A stretch of 64,000 bases of DNA from JAJPXI01 sp051867655 (GCA_051867655.1 JBJDYV010000027.1:62001-126000); one strand, 5' to 3'; shown: positions 24,282 to 33,046, numbered from the stretch's first letter. Made by a program: numbers and translations. Notes: generated from the letters alone by a model not told the origin.

Positions 24282-24515
24282 ATGCTGAATTTTCATCCCT
24301 GGTCAGATTACATAATCCGAAAAGGCTTTTTTATGGCCTGCGCTCTGCTGGCGTCCGCGCTCATCCTGTCCGTCTGGGCGTCCGCCTCACCCGCCGCCTT
24401 TCCGCTTCTGCGCCGTTACGTTCAATATTATCAGTCTACCGCTGCCGTGGTGCTGGCCGCGGCCCTGTTTGGGGGGCTTCTTTTGGAGGATATCCTGCGT
24501 AAGAAGCGCTTTTAA
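24282..24515 (+). CDS. small membrane protein, unknown
   Basis: 77 aa with two likely transmembrane helices (GFFMACALLASALILSVWAS and STAAVVLAAALFGGLLLEDI) and a basic end (RKKRF). The RBS GGAGGGAG is strong. I do not recognise a family. It lies 221 bases before the crotonase-fold gene, without an obvious shared promoter. Confidence 0.6.
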   Translation: MLNFHPWSDYIIRKGFFMACALLASALILSVWASASPAAFPLLRRYVQYYQSTAAVVLAAALFGGLLLEDILRKKRF

Positions 24516-24736
24516 GTTGACATAATTTCGTTTAAACGCTTTTTGCTGCATCATTTGGCGCAAAACACTCCAAAAACCGGTTAACCGCCCGAGCCAGCGG
24601 CAGCCGCCTGCCCATGCACCGAAAAACATACCAAAACTTGACCCCCATAATCCAAAAGTCGTCTCCTTGTTGATTTGCACCTGTTATGCTATTTTTATCT
24701 TAGCATTTTATGCAAATTATTAAGGAGGAATACATT

Positions 24737-25582
24737 ATGTCCATTCAGCCTTGGGTTCATGTAGAGACTTTGGAAGAGTACAGCGAGCGTTTTAAGGATT
24801 TCGCTCACCTGGAGCGCACTGAGGACGGCATCCTGCTGTGCCAGCTGACCTGGAAGGGCGGCCCCGTTATGTGGAGCTATCAGACTCAGCACGCTTACGG
24901 CGAGCTGTGGACTGCTATCGGCCACGACAAGAAGAACGAGGTCATGATCCTGACCTGCACCGATCCTTACTGGCTGGTTCACGAGAGCGATCCCACCTCC
25001 TTCGATGAGATCGAGAACGGCACCGACCTGGACGCCAAGTTCAACGTCAATATCCCCGACACCATGAACTTCGTGGAGAACTTCATCAACGACATCGAGA
25101 TCCCCACCATCGCCGCCATCAACGGCCAGGGCATGCACTATGAGTTCGCTCTGATGAGCGACATCACCCTGTGCGTCCCCGAGTACAGCTTCTCCGATGC
25201 CCACTTCTCCAAGAACATCGTCGGCGGCGACGGCATGAGCTTCGCCATGCGCACCTGCCTGAAGGTCAAGGAGAGCAACTACTTCATGTTCATGGAGCCC
25301 CAGATCCCCGCTGAGAAGGCTCTGCAGATGGGCATCGTCAACGAGGTCGTCGAGCACGACAAGCTGCTGGACCGCGCCTGGGAGATCGCTCACTATCTGA
25401 TGAAGACCGACCGCTCCGTCCGCCGCCTGCAGCACGAGATCGCCATCCGTCCCTGGAAGCAGTCCCTGCAGGACAACGAGCGCATCCACGTTCTGTGCGA
25501 GATGTACGGCGTGCAGCTCAACAAGTTCGAGCATCACTTCGACAAGATCGTCGAGTCCTTCGACGCCAAGCGCGAGGGCTAA
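24737..25582 (+). CDS. crotonase-superfamily hydrolase resembling 6-oxocamphor hydrolase (cyclic beta-diketone cleavage)
   Basis: 281 aa crotonase fold. The N-terminus LEEYSERFKDFAHLERTEDG, the strand KKNEVMILTCTD, IEIPTIAAINGQGMHYEFALMSDI and NIVGGDGMSFA follow 6-oxocamphor hydrolase along most of its length (compared from memory). Its key residues have counterparts: His52, His134 (in GMHYEF) and Asp165 (in GGDG). That enzyme cleaves a C-C bond between two ring ketones by a retro-Claisen step without CoA. Ordinary enoyl-CoA hydratases carry two catalytic Glu at other positions, which are not evident here. RBS AAGGAGG is strong. Frequent GCT and CGT codons suggest high expression, as in the 57506-64000 cluster. 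The substrate is inferred only. Confidence 0.75.
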   Translation: MSIQPWVHVETLEEYSERFKDFAHLERTEDGILLCQLTWKGGPVMWSYQTQHAYGELWTAIGHDKKNEVMILTCTDPYWLVHESDPTSFDEIENGTDLDAKFNVNIPDTMNFVENFINDIEIPTIAAINGQGMHYEFALMSDITLCVPEYSFSDAHFSKNIVGGDGMSFAMRTCLKVKESNYFMFMEPQIPAEKALQMGIVNEVVEHDKLLDRAWEIAHYLMKTDRSVRRLQHEIAIRPWKQSLQDNERIHVLCEMYGVQLNKFEHHFDKIVESFDAKREG

Positions 25583-25597
25583 TTCCTCATTTACGTA

Positions 25598-25634
25598 CAA
25601 AAGTGCCTCGGGATTTTTCCCGAGGCACTTTTTT
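25598..25634. terminator. bidirectional terminator
   Basis: AAAAGTGCCTCGGG and its complement around a 5-6 base loop, with T-runs on both strands. It separates the crotonase gene from convergent greA. Confidence 0.85.
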
Positions 25635-25640
25635 CATTCT

Positions 25641-26144
25641 TTAAAAACTGTTCAGCGGGGCGGAGCCGTCGTCCTGTCCCTTTTCGATGCTCTTCACCAC
25701 CGCGCAGTAGCCGTACTTGTCATTGACCTGGACGAAGAACCGCTCCCCCACCTTTTTGCCTAGCAGGGCCTTGCCCATGGGGGACTCCAGGCTCATCCGG
25801 CCGTGGAGGGCGTCCTGCCGCATGGTGGTCACCACCTGCCACACCTCGGTCTCGCCCTCGTCTTCCAGATAAACCGTCACCTTATCGTACAGGCCTACCG
25901 AGCTTTCGTCCGACCGGTCGTCCACCACCACCGCCGTGCGAATCATATTCTCCAGAAAGCGGATACGGCTCTCGTTGCGGTTTTTCTCCTGTTTGGCGGC
26001 CTTATATTCAAAGTTCTCGCTGAGATCGCCGAAGCCCCGGGCCACCTTCACCGCCTCCAGCAGCTGGGGCCGCAGCTCGATGCGCCGGTGATCCAGCTCC
26101 TCCTGCATCATCTTCAGATCCTGCCGGGTCAGTTCATTGTTCAT
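25641..26144 (-). CDS. greA: transcription elongation factor GreA/GreB family
   Basis: 167 aa. The N-terminal coiled coil (LTRQDLKMMQEELDHRRIEL ... GDLSENFEYKAAKQEKNRNESRIRFLENMI) carries the acidic tip DLSEN..EY that reaches the RNA polymerase active site to cleave backtracked RNA. The C-terminal FKBP-like domain includes SLESPMGKALLGKKVGERFFV. It is slightly longer than E. coli GreA (158 aa). Monocistronic. The 375 bases upstream (26145-26519) hold no gene or motif I can support. Confidence 0.92.
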   Translation of the reverse strand: MNNELTRQDLKMMQEELDHRRIELRPQLLEAVKVARGFGDLSENFEYKAAKQEKNRNESRIRFLENMIRTAVVVDDRSDESSVGLYDKVTVYLEDEGETEVWQVVTTMRQDALHGRMSLESPMGKALLGKKVGERFFVQVNDKYGYCAVVKSIEKGQDDGSAPLNSF

Positions 26145-26519
26145 GTCCTTTTACTCCTTCTGCCGGCGTTATCGTAGTTTTCATACGCCGGAAAGCAAGT
26201 GATATTGTAGCACACCAAAAAATAAAAGTCCAAAAATAATCACGCTTTGCCACCATCCGCACGCAGGAGTTTGGGAGCGTGCTTTCTCCTGTCGCCGCAG
26301 GAGGGAAGCTGCCCTTTTCAGCAGACAGGCCTTGTGCAGGCAGTGCTTTTAAAAAGAATTAAGAATTCTGTTCCAAAAAATTAAGACAATCCTCCGAAAA
26401 AATAAAAACGCTTCCGCTATGATCAGAACCATCATAGGACGGCTTGGGCCGGCCCATGGGTGTGCAGCCGCGCACGATGAGCCGCGTCCATGCCCGTGAA
26501 CACAGACGAGGTGTGAAAT

Positions 26520-27848
26520 ATGTTGGAGCTGATTCAAAAATTCTGCGGCGTGGTGGGCTTCCTGCTGGCGGTCCTGTATGGCTATCAGGTCTTCTATCTC
26601 GTGGTGGGCCTGCTCCGACGGAACAGGCCGGTCAGCGCGGACACGGACCGGCTCCACCGCTACGCCGCGGTGATCTCCGCCCGGAACGAGGAGGCGGTCA
26701 TCGGGGAGCTGCTTGCCAGCCTGCGGGCACAGAACTACCCGCGGGAGCTGCTGGATCTGTATGTGGTGGCGGACAACTGCACCGACGGCACCGCTCCTGC
26801 CGCCCGGGCCGCCGGCGCCCGCGTCTACGAGCGGTTTGACCGGACCCATGTGGGCAAGGGCTACGCCATGGACTGGCTGTTCGCCCGGCTGCGGGAAGAG
26901 GGACTGGAGGAGCAGTATGACGGCTACCTGATTTTCGACGCCGACAACCTGGTCGATCCCGACTTCGTCCGGGAAATGAACAAGGTGTTTGACACAGGAA
27001 AATATGCCGCCGTCACCAGCTACCGCAATTCCAAAAACTTTGCCTCCAACTGGATCTCCGCAGGCTATGCGCTCTGGTTCATCCGGGAGGCCCGGTTCCT
27101 GAATTTTTCCCGGATGCAGCTGGGCACCGGCTGCGCCGTTTCGGGCACGGGGTTCCTGGTCTCCGCCGCGGTGATCCGGGCCAACGGCGGCTGGCCCTTC
27201 CACCTGCTCACCGAGGACATCCAATTCTCCGTGGACTGCGCGGTCAAGGGACTGCGGATCGGCTACTGCGACAAAGCTGTGGTCTATGACGAACAGCCCA
27301 CCGGGTTTGTCCAGTCCTGGCATCAGCGGATGCGGTGGACCAAGGGCATTTACCAGGTGGGGCTGCGCTACTGGCCCAAGCTGATCGGGGGGTGCTTTAC
27401 CCGGAAAGGCGGCCGCTTTGCCTGCTTCGACATGCTGATGACCGTGGTCCCTGGCGTGATCGTCAGCGCCGCCGTACTGGGGCTGAATCTGTTTGCTCTT
27501 GCCGCCGGCTTGTCCGGACCCGCATGGATGACAGCCCAGGTGTTGCGAGAAATGCTGCGCTTCCTGGCACAGAGCGTGGCCAGCTATTACATCGGCCTGC
27601 TGGCGTACGGCGCCTTGACCATGCTGTCCGAGCGGCGGCAGATCAACGCCCCGGCGGGGAAAAAACTGGTCTATCTGCTGACATTTCCGCTGTTCATGTG
27701 TACATACATTCCGATCTCGCTGGCGGCGCTGGTCAGCCGGGTGGAGTGGAAACCCATTCAGCATAACGCCGCGGCATCGTTTCAAACCGCGCGGCCCGTT
27801 CATGCCCGCACACCGCGCCCTTCCAGCCCTGGCCGGACAGATTGCTGA
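26520..27848 (+). CDS. membrane glycosyltransferase, family 2
   Basis: 442 aa processive-type GT2. An N-terminal membrane helix is followed by the catalytic domain with AAVISARNEEAVIGELLASL, VADNCTDGT, FDADNLV (DxD-like), SGTGFLVSAAVI, TEDIQFSVDCA (TED) and QRMRWTKG (Q-x-x-R-W); three C-terminal helices follow. This is the layout of beta-glycan or poly-N-acetylglucosamine type synthases, using UDP-sugars at the cytoplasmic face. No polysaccharide operon surrounds it. The last ~38 codons overlap the convergent gene downstream, so the true C-terminus may be close to WKPIQH. Confidence 0.88.
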   Translation: MLELIQKFCGVVGFLLAVLYGYQVFYLVVGLLRRNRPVSADTDRLHRYAAVISARNEEAVIGELLASLRAQNYPRELLDLYVVADNCTDGTAPAARAAGARVYERFDRTHVGKGYAMDWLFARLREEGLEEQYDGYLIFDADNLVDPDFVREMNKVFDTGKYAAVTSYRNSKNFASNWISAGYALWFIREARFLNFSRMQLGTGCAVSGTGFLVSAAVIRANGGWPFHLLTEDIQFSVDCAVKGLRIGYCDKAVVYDEQPTGFVQSWHQRMRWTKGIYQVGLRYWPKLIGGCFTRKGGRFACFDMLMTVVPGVIVSAAVLGLNLFALAAGLSGPAWMTAQVLREMLRFLAQSVASYYIGLLAYGALTMLSERRQINAPAGKKLVYLLTFPLFMCTYIPISLAALVSRVEWKPIQHNAAASFQTARPVHARTPRPSSPGRTDC

Positions 27849-28254
27849 GAATGCACCCCGCCGGAAGATCCGCGCGCCGCAGGGCCTTCAGGCCCTCGCC
27901 GGTGTATTTCAGGATGCTCTCGGTCTCGGTCCAGAGGGTGTAAAAGGCGTCCCAGCCCCCGCCCAGGGCCAGAAAGCGGTCGTACTCCGCCCCCTTGTAC
28001 ACATAGGCGGGCAGTTTTTCGCTGCGGGGGCGGATGACCTCGATGTCCGCCCCCACGGGGTGGTCAGACAGGGCGCAGAGGACCAGGGAGCCGCTGTGGG
28101 ACAGACTGAAGTGCCGGTCCGGGCACCGGGAAAATACGGGCTTTCCTCCCGGCAGGCGGGAAATCTCCGGCAGGGCCTCCATTCCCCAGACCTGCCGGAC
28201 CGCCCCGGCCAGCAGAGCGTAGGCGTCCCCTTCTCCCATAAATACACGGAGCAT
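27733..28254 (-). CDS. 4'-phosphopantetheinyl transferase (Sfp superfamily)
   Basis: 173 aa. It activates carrier proteins by transferring phosphopantetheine from CoA. FSLSHSGSLVLCALSDHPVGADIEVIRP contains the SHS and G-x-D-x-E metal motif, and FYTLWTETESILKYTGEGL is the W-x-x-x-E-x-x-x-K motif. It is short but has both halves. No polyketide or peptide synthetase is in the window, so the carrier protein is unknown. Its 3' end overlaps the glycosyltransferase gene by 116 bases tail to tail. Confidence 0.85.
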   Translation of the reverse strand: MLRVFMGEGDAYALLAGAVRQVWGMEALPEISRLPGGKPVFSRCPDRHFSLSHSGSLVLCALSDHPVGADIEVIRPRSEKLPAYVYKGAEYDRFLALGGGWDAFYTLWTETESILKYTGEGLKALRRADLPAGCILSNLSGQGWKGAVCGHERAARFETMPRRYAEWVSTPPG

Positions 28255-28292
28255 GATTTTCCCCCCTTTTTCATTATCCTACCGCTTTTACG

Positions 28293-28321
28293 TTGCGGTT
28301 TCAAGGAAAAGCGTCTATAAT
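28293..28321 (+). promoter_or_regulatory. promoter of the CapA-like gene
   Basis: TTGCGG, 17 bases, TATAAT, 42 bases before the start codon. Confidence 0.7.
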
Positions 28322-28363
28322 ATTCTACGGAAAGAATATGAAGCGAAAAAGAGGTCGAATCCC

Positions 28364-29629
28364 ATGCGAAAGCTGCTGGCTCTTTTGTTTGCACTGCTCT
28401 TGTTGTCCGGATGTACGTCTTCCGAGCCGTCCGCCGACGCCGTACCCCCCTCCCAGGAGGTCACGCCTTCGGTCTCGGCTGCCCCCACGCCTACGCCCAC
28501 GCCCAATCCCACGCCCACGCCGCCGCCGGAGCCCATCACCGCCACGCTGACGGTCGCCGGGGACATCATGAGCCATATGCCTCAGACCAACGACGCCTAT
28601 GTGGCGGAAACCGGGACCTATGATTACTCGCCCATGCTCCGCTATGCCAGGCCGTGGGTGGAGGCCGCCGACCTGGCCGTGGGCAACCTGGAGACCACCT
28701 TTTCCGGAGGTCCCAACTACTCGGGCTACCCCGCCTTCAACACCCCGGACGAGCTGGGCGTCGCCCTGAAGGACATGGGCTTTGACCTGCTGTCCACCAC
28801 CAACAACCACTCCCTGGACCGGGGCTTCTCCGGCCTGGAGCGCACCCTGAACACCCTGGACTCCATCGGGCTTTCCCATGTGGGCACCTACCGCAACCAG
28901 GAGGAGCGGGACTCCAACCACGGCATCGTGGTGGCCGACTGCGGCGGCATCTCCATCGCCTTCCTGGCCTACTCCTACGGTACCAACGGCATCCCCGTCC
29001 CCTCGGGCAAGGAGTGGTGCATCAACCTGTTCAACACCGATTACGCCACCACCATGTCCACCCCGGACACCGCCCTGCTGGAGTCCGACATGGCCGCCGC
29101 CCGGGCGCTGGGCTGTGACCTGATCGCCGTGGTCATGCACTGGGGCATCGAGTACCGGCTGACTCCCAACACCTATCAACAGCAGATGGCCGAAACCATG
29201 ATCGACCTGGGCGCCGACCTGGTGCTGGGCGGCCACCCCCACGTGCTGGAGCCCTATGAATTCGTGACCACCGAGGCGGGCAACACCGGCTTCGTGTGCT
29301 ATTCCCTGGGCAATTTCATCTCCTCCCAGACCTACGAGTACACCGACACCACAGTGCTGCTGAACCTGGAGCTGAAAAAGGATCTTGTGACCGGCGAAAC
29401 CACCGTGGAGAGCGTCAGCTATGTTCCCTTCTATATGCTCAACAAGGGGCAGAAGATCAACGGCGAGCGCATGGTGCTGCTGGATGTGTACGCCGCCATG
29501 GAGGAGTATGAGAGCGGCGACAAGACCACTGTCACCGACGCGGTCTATCAGAAGCTGCAGAAGGCCCTGAACGACTGCCACACCATATTGGGCGCGGAGG
29601 GAGACCTGCAGGCGGAAGATCCGACATAA
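28364..29629 (+). CDS. CapA-family lipoprotein (metallophosphatase fold)
   Basis: 421 aa. A lipoprotein signal (LLALLFALLLLSGC, lipidated Cys about residue 17) is followed by a Pro/Thr linker with repeated TPTP units (residues ~35-55), then a CapA/PgsA domain: LTVAGDIMSHMPQ, NLETTFSG, STTNNHSLDRG, VMHWGIEY and VLGGHPHVLEPYE provide the metal-ligand D, N, H, H set. Such proteins are surface-anchored phosphoesterase-like proteins tied to poly-gamma-glutamate or capsule formation; no capBC genes are near. The ATG at 28364 begins the signal peptide. The gene is monocistronic. Confidence 0.88.
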   Translation: MRKLLALLFALLLLSGCTSSEPSADAVPPSQEVTPSVSAAPTPTPTPNPTPTPPPEPITATLTVAGDIMSHMPQTNDAYVAETGTYDYSPMLRYARPWVEAADLAVGNLETTFSGGPNYSGYPAFNTPDELGVALKDMGFDLLSTTNNHSLDRGFSGLERTLNTLDSIGLSHVGTYRNQEERDSNHGIVVADCGGISIAFLAYSYGTNGIPVPSGKEWCINLFNTDYATTMSTPDTALLESDMAAARALGCDLIAVVMHWGIEYRLTPNTYQQQMAETMIDLGADLVLGGHPHVLEPYEFVTTEAGNTGFVCYSLGNFISSQTYEYTDTTVLLNLELKKDLVTGETTVESVSYVPFYMLNKGQKINGERMVLLDVYAAMEEYESGDKTTVTDAVYQKLQKALNDCHTILGAEGDLQAEDPT

Positions 29630-29650
29630 AGCAAGAAAAAATTTTAAAGC

Positions 29651-29679
29651 TTGACAAACCTCCCTTCCAGTGGTATAGT
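29651..29679 (+). promoter_or_regulatory. promoter of the glycine-riboswitch transcript
   Basis: TTGACA, 17 bases, TATAGT, starting just after the CapA gene. Confidence 0.8.
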
Positions 29680-29699
29680 CATCTGCACAATCAAATAGC

Positions 29700-29890
29700 G
29701 ACAAGCGAAGTCTGCAGGAAAAAGCCGGTTGGCTTACCGAAGGAGCGAAACTCTCAGGTGTTCCCCGCGGGGAATGAGGACTGTAGATGGATGTGGCTCT
29801 GGAGAAGTCCCCTCCGCGGGGATGCCGAAGGTGCAAAGCGCAGCCAATGGCGGCGGCGCGAATCTCTCAGGCAAAAGGACAGAGTGATGA
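29700..29890 (+). promoter_or_regulatory. tandem glycine riboswitch
   Basis: Two aptamers in series. The first carries ACCGAAGGAGCGAAACTCTC followed by AGG and a GGACTG end. The second carries GGAGAAG, TGCCGAAGGTGCAAAG, AATCTCTCAGGCAAAAGGAC and AGAG. These are the conserved glycine-aptamer cores. The controlled gene is an amino-acid:sodium symporter. Confidence 0.9.
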
Positions 29891-29903
29891 AACAACAGCG
29901 GCT

Positions 29904-29929
29904 GGACGCATAGCGTCCGCTCCGTTTTT
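29904..29929 (+). terminator. riboswitch expression-platform terminator
   Basis: GGACGC-ATA-GCGTCC stem followed by GCTCCGTTTTT, 14 bases after the second aptamer and ahead of the symporter gene. Confidence 0.65.
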
Positions 29930-30016
29930 GTGTTGTATTCAGAGCCAGATCAGGCGTGGAGAGGCGCCGGTCTGGCTTTTTCGTTTGCCGCAAATTTAAG
30001 AGAAGGGGAAATTGAC

Positions 30017-31444
30017 ATGATCGCATCCATCGAATCAGCATTGTATCCCATCGTCGTCAACATCAACAACTACCTGTCCAGCTACATTCTCATCGTCCTG
30101 CTCATCGGCGTAGGCCTGTTCTACTCCATCCGCACCCGTTTCGTCCAGGTGCGCTGCTTCGGCGAGGGCATGCGGAAGGTCTTCGGAAACCTGTCCCTGC
30201 GGGGCGGCAAGCAGAAAAGCGGCATGAGTTCCTTCCAGGCTCTGGCCACCGCCATCGCCGCCCAGGTGGGCACCGGCAACATCGTCGGCGCCTCCGGCGC
30301 GATCCTGACCGGCGGCCCCGGCGCCATCTTCTGGATGTGGATCATCGCCTTCCTGGGCATGGCCACCATCTACGCGGAGGCCACCCTGGCCATCAAGACC
30401 CGCCAGGCAGATGCCGACGGCAACATCCACGGCGGCCCCGTGTACTACATCACCACCGCCTTCAAGGGCAAGTTCGGCAAGTTCCTGGCCGGCTTCTTCG
30501 CCGTGGCCATCATCCTGGCCCTGGGCTTCTTCGGCTGCATGGTCCAGTCCAACTCCATCGGCTCCACCTTTGAAAATGCTTTCCACATCCCCTCCTGGAT
30601 CGTGGGCATCGTTCTGGTCATCATCTGCGCCATCATCTTCCTGGGCGGCGTACAGCGCCTGGCCGCTGTCACCGAGAAGATCGTTCCCGTCATGGCCTGC
30701 ATCTTCCTGCTGGGCGGCCTTGTGGTCCTGATCGCCCGCATCAAGTACATCCCCGCCACCATCGGCATGATCTTCAAGTACGCCTTCCAGCCCCAGGCGA
30801 TCCTGGGCGGCGCCTTCGGTGCCGGCATCAAGGCCGCCATCAGCCAGGGTGCCAAGCGCGGCCTGTTCTCCAATGAGGCCGGTATGGGTTCCACCCCCCA
30901 CGCCCACGCCCAGGCCAATGTGAAGGACCCCCACGACCAGGGCGTGGTCGCCATGATCGGCGTGTTCATCGACACCTTTGTGGTCCTGACCCTGAATGCT
31001 CTGGTCATCATCTCCACCCTGTACACCAAGGACGGCCCGCTGGCTGGCGGTTATGTGGGCGCTGTCACCGAGACCATCGGCAAAGCCAATCTGGCCCAGA
31101 CCGCGTTCGGTTCCGTTTTCGGCTCTGGCTTCGGTGCGATCTTCGTGGCCGTCTGCCTGTTCTTCTTCGCGTTCTCCACCGTTCTCAGCTGGAATATGTT
31201 CGGCAAGATCAACGTGGTGTACCTCTTCGGCAAAAAGAATCCCAAGCTCTGCACCACCATCTACACCATCATCGGCCTGATCTTCGTCTTCCTGGGCACC
31301 ATGATGTCCAACGACCTGGTCTGGGAGCTGACCGATGCTTTCAACTATCTGATGGTCATTCCCAACGCCATCGCCCTGTTCGCCCTGTCCGGCATGGTGG
31401 TCAGCGTTGTGAAGAATCGGGACAACACCCTTCAAAAGCATTAA
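30017..31444 (+). CDS. alanine/glycine:sodium symporter (AGCS family)
   Basis: 475 aa multi-pass inner-membrane protein importing alanine or glycine with Na+. Family signatures are TRFVQVRCFGEGMRKVFGN, SSFQALATAIAAQVGTGNIVGASGAI, GGPGAIFWMWIIAFLGMAT and KRGLFSNEAGMGSTPHAHA. I chose the ATG at 30017 (GAAGGGGAAATTGAC upstream); longer in-frame starts lie inside the riboswitch region. The glycine riboswitch strongly suggests that glycine is a substrate. A strong terminator follows. Confidence 0.94.
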   Translation: MIASIESALYPIVVNINNYLSSYILIVLLIGVGLFYSIRTRFVQVRCFGEGMRKVFGNLSLRGGKQKSGMSSFQALATAIAAQVGTGNIVGASGAILTGGPGAIFWMWIIAFLGMATIYAEATLAIKTRQADADGNIHGGPVYYITTAFKGKFGKFLAGFFAVAIILALGFFGCMVQSNSIGSTFENAFHIPSWIVGIVLVIICAIIFLGGVQRLAAVTEKIVPVMACIFLLGGLVVLIARIKYIPATIGMIFKYAFQPQAILGGAFGAGIKAAISQGAKRGLFSNEAGMGSTPHAHAQANVKDPHDQGVVAMIGVFIDTFVVLTLNALVIISTLYTKDGPLAGGYVGAVTETIGKANLAQTAFGSVFGSGFGAIFVAVCLFFFAFSTVLSWNMFGKINVVYLFGKKNPKLCTTIYTIIGLIFVFLGTMMSNDLVWELTDAFNYLMVIPNAIALFALSGMVVSVVKNRDNTLQKH

Positions 31445-31460
31445 AAGCATACCATGAAAT

Positions 31461-31503
31461 AAACCCGGGTGGGCCGTTCCAAAAACGGCTCACCCGGGTT
31501 TTC
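31461..31503 (+). terminator. terminator after the AGCS gene
   Basis: A long stem (AAACCCGGGTG...CACCCGGGTTTT with inner GCCGTT/AACGGC) with a T tail. Confidence 0.85.
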
Positions 31504-31516
31504 CTGTGATGTAAAG

Positions 31517-31750
31517 TTAAAGAACGAAGTCCTCGTCCCGGAGCTTTCCCAGCTCCAGGGCGGCGGGCATGGGAGGCACCCGCTTCAGGGGATCATACCG
31601 AAACGCGCGGCAGCTTCCCCCCGCGGAGACCACGCCCTTCTTCAGGCAGATCACCTGCTCCTCATCCAGAGCAGCGCCCCGTTTGCAATAGGCGCAGCGG
31701 GGTTCGATCTTCTTGGTGAACAGCACGGAATTCCCCTCTTTCCCTCTCAT
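31517..31750 (-). CDS. conserved four-cysteine protein, unknown
   Basis: 77 aa: KKIEPRCAYCKRGAALDEEQVICLKKGVVSAGGSCRAFRYDP carries Cys at CAYC, IC and SC, spaced like a small zinc-ribbon or metal site, then RVPPMPAALELGKLRDEDFVL. Similar proteins occur widely in Clostridia without an assigned role. It is 9 bases downstream of ylbJ, on the same strand, so it may share that transcript and possibly a spore role. This link is inference. Confidence 0.65.
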   Translation of the reverse strand: MRGKEGNSVLFTKKIEPRCAYCKRGAALDEEQVICLKKGVVSAGGSCRAFRYDPLKRVPPMPAALELGKLRDEDFVL

Positions 31751-31759
31751 TTAGAGACA

Positions 31760-32941
31760 TTATACTACATGTCCGCGCCGTTTTCCACTGGTTTTTCGCA
31801 CCGCCCGGGCCGCAATCACAAAAAAGGCCAACCAAACCACCCAGGCACACACGGTGGAGACCGTCAGAGCGGTGGCAAAGTCCAGAGAGGCGATCCCCTC
31901 CACCTGCTCCGCCAGATAGGCGGACACCTGGGCCTCCAGGGGAAACACGCGAACCAGCGCCCCCACAAACAGGGCGGACAGGCCGCCGTGGAGCATCTTG
32001 CCCGCCAGATAGGTGCGCACCGACAGGCCGCTGCCGCCCAGGAAGGAGAGCACCTGACAGTGGACGGAGATGCCCGCCCACCCCAGCATAAAGGCCGCCA
32101 TGGACAGCCGCCCGGACAGGGAGCCGTCCCCCACCAGGGACCACACGCCGGAGGAGATCTCCAGCACGCCGGTCAGCAGCCGCTCCCCCCATTGCTCGGT
32201 CATACCCAGGGGGGACAGCAGGGTGCTCAGCGCCCCCGCCAGGGCAGGTAAAGCCCCTGACACGATGAGCATCCGGATGACCACGGTAAAAAACACCACA
32301 AAGGCGCAGATATTGAGGGTACTCAGAAAGGAATTTTTTACCGAGCCGGTGAACGCCGCGCTCAGGCGCTGGGCCTGAAAATTCAGGCGTCCGCCCTCTT
32401 CCCCGCCCCGCTCCCCGCGCTTGTAGAAGCGGAACAGGATACCGATACACAGGGAGGCCGCCGCATGGGCCAGATAGAGCAGCACGCCCACCCGGCTGCT
32501 GGAAAAGATCCCCGCTCCCACCACGCCCAGAATAAAGGCCGGGCCGGAGTTGTTGCAGAAGGCCAGCAGGCGCTCGGCCTCGGTCTTGGTACACATGCCT
32601 TTTTCATACAAGGAGATGGCCGTCCGCGCCCCCACGGGGTAGCCGCCGATGAACCCCAACGCCACGGCGGAGGCGCAGGAGCCGGGCACGTTGAACAGGG
32701 GGCGCATGATCCTCTCCAGAGCGCGCCCCACATAGCCCGCCAGCCCCAGCTCCACCACCAGGCTGGACAGGACGAAGAAGGGGAACAGCGACGGAATGAT
32801 CACGTTATAACAGAGCTGCAGGCCGGTCTTCGCGGCGTCCATGGACTGCTGCGGCCAGACCACCAGCGCCAGCGTGGCCGCCAGCAGCACCAACCCCAGC
32901 AGTAAATCCCGCGCCCACTGCCGGGATAAAATTCTGGACAT
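31760..32941 (-). CDS. ylbJ: sporulation integral membrane protein YlbJ-like (nucleoside-recognition fold)
   Basis: 393 aa with about ten helices. The Gate/nucleoside-recognition repeats are visible as NVIIPSLFPFFVLSSLVVELGLAGYVGR, GFIGGYPVGARTA and FCNNSGPAFILGVVGAGIF; the FIGGYPVGA and FCNNSGPAF patterns are typical of YlbJ, needed for spore cortex formation in Bacillus. I used the ATG at 32941, 9 bases after GGAGG; a GTG six bases earlier is too close to the RBS. The gene supports a spore-forming host. Confidence 0.85.
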   Translation of the reverse strand: MSRILSRQWARDLLLGLVLLAATLALVVWPQQSMDAAKTGLQLCYNVIIPSLFPFFVLSSLVVELGLAGYVGRALERIMRPLFNVPGSCASAVALGFIGGYPVGARTAISLYEKGMCTKTEAERLLAFCNNSGPAFILGVVGAGIFSSSRVGVLLYLAHAAASLCIGILFRFYKRGERGGEEGGRLNFQAQRLSAAFTGSVKNSFLSTLNICAFVVFFTVVIRMLIVSGALPALAGALSTLLSPLGMTEQWGERLLTGVLEISSGVWSLVGDGSLSGRLSMAAFMLGWAGISVHCQVLSFLGGSGLSVRTYLAGKMLHGGLSALFVGALVRVFPLEAQVSAYLAEQVEGIASLDFATALTVSTVCAWVVWLAFFVIAARAVRKTSGKRRGHVV

Positions 32942-33015
32942 CCCCACTCACCTCCCGATTCAAAAAAATTATATGCACCCCACGGGATGTCCCATTTGAA
33001 ATATTTAAAAAAATC

Positions 33016-33046
33016 TTGACCTTCCCCCAAATGTAAGGTTTATACT
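33016..33046 (+). promoter_or_regulatory. putative promoter of the 259-aa membrane gene
   Basis: TTGACC, 19 bases, TATACT; the spacing is long, or TTTATA at 17 bases is used instead. Confidence 0.5.

Noticed and set aside
28490..28545. Short tandem repeat (CCCACGCC units) as a repeat array or CRISPR
   Set aside because: It encodes the Thr-Pro linker of the CapA lipoprotein; no spacer-repeat structure exists anywhere in the window.
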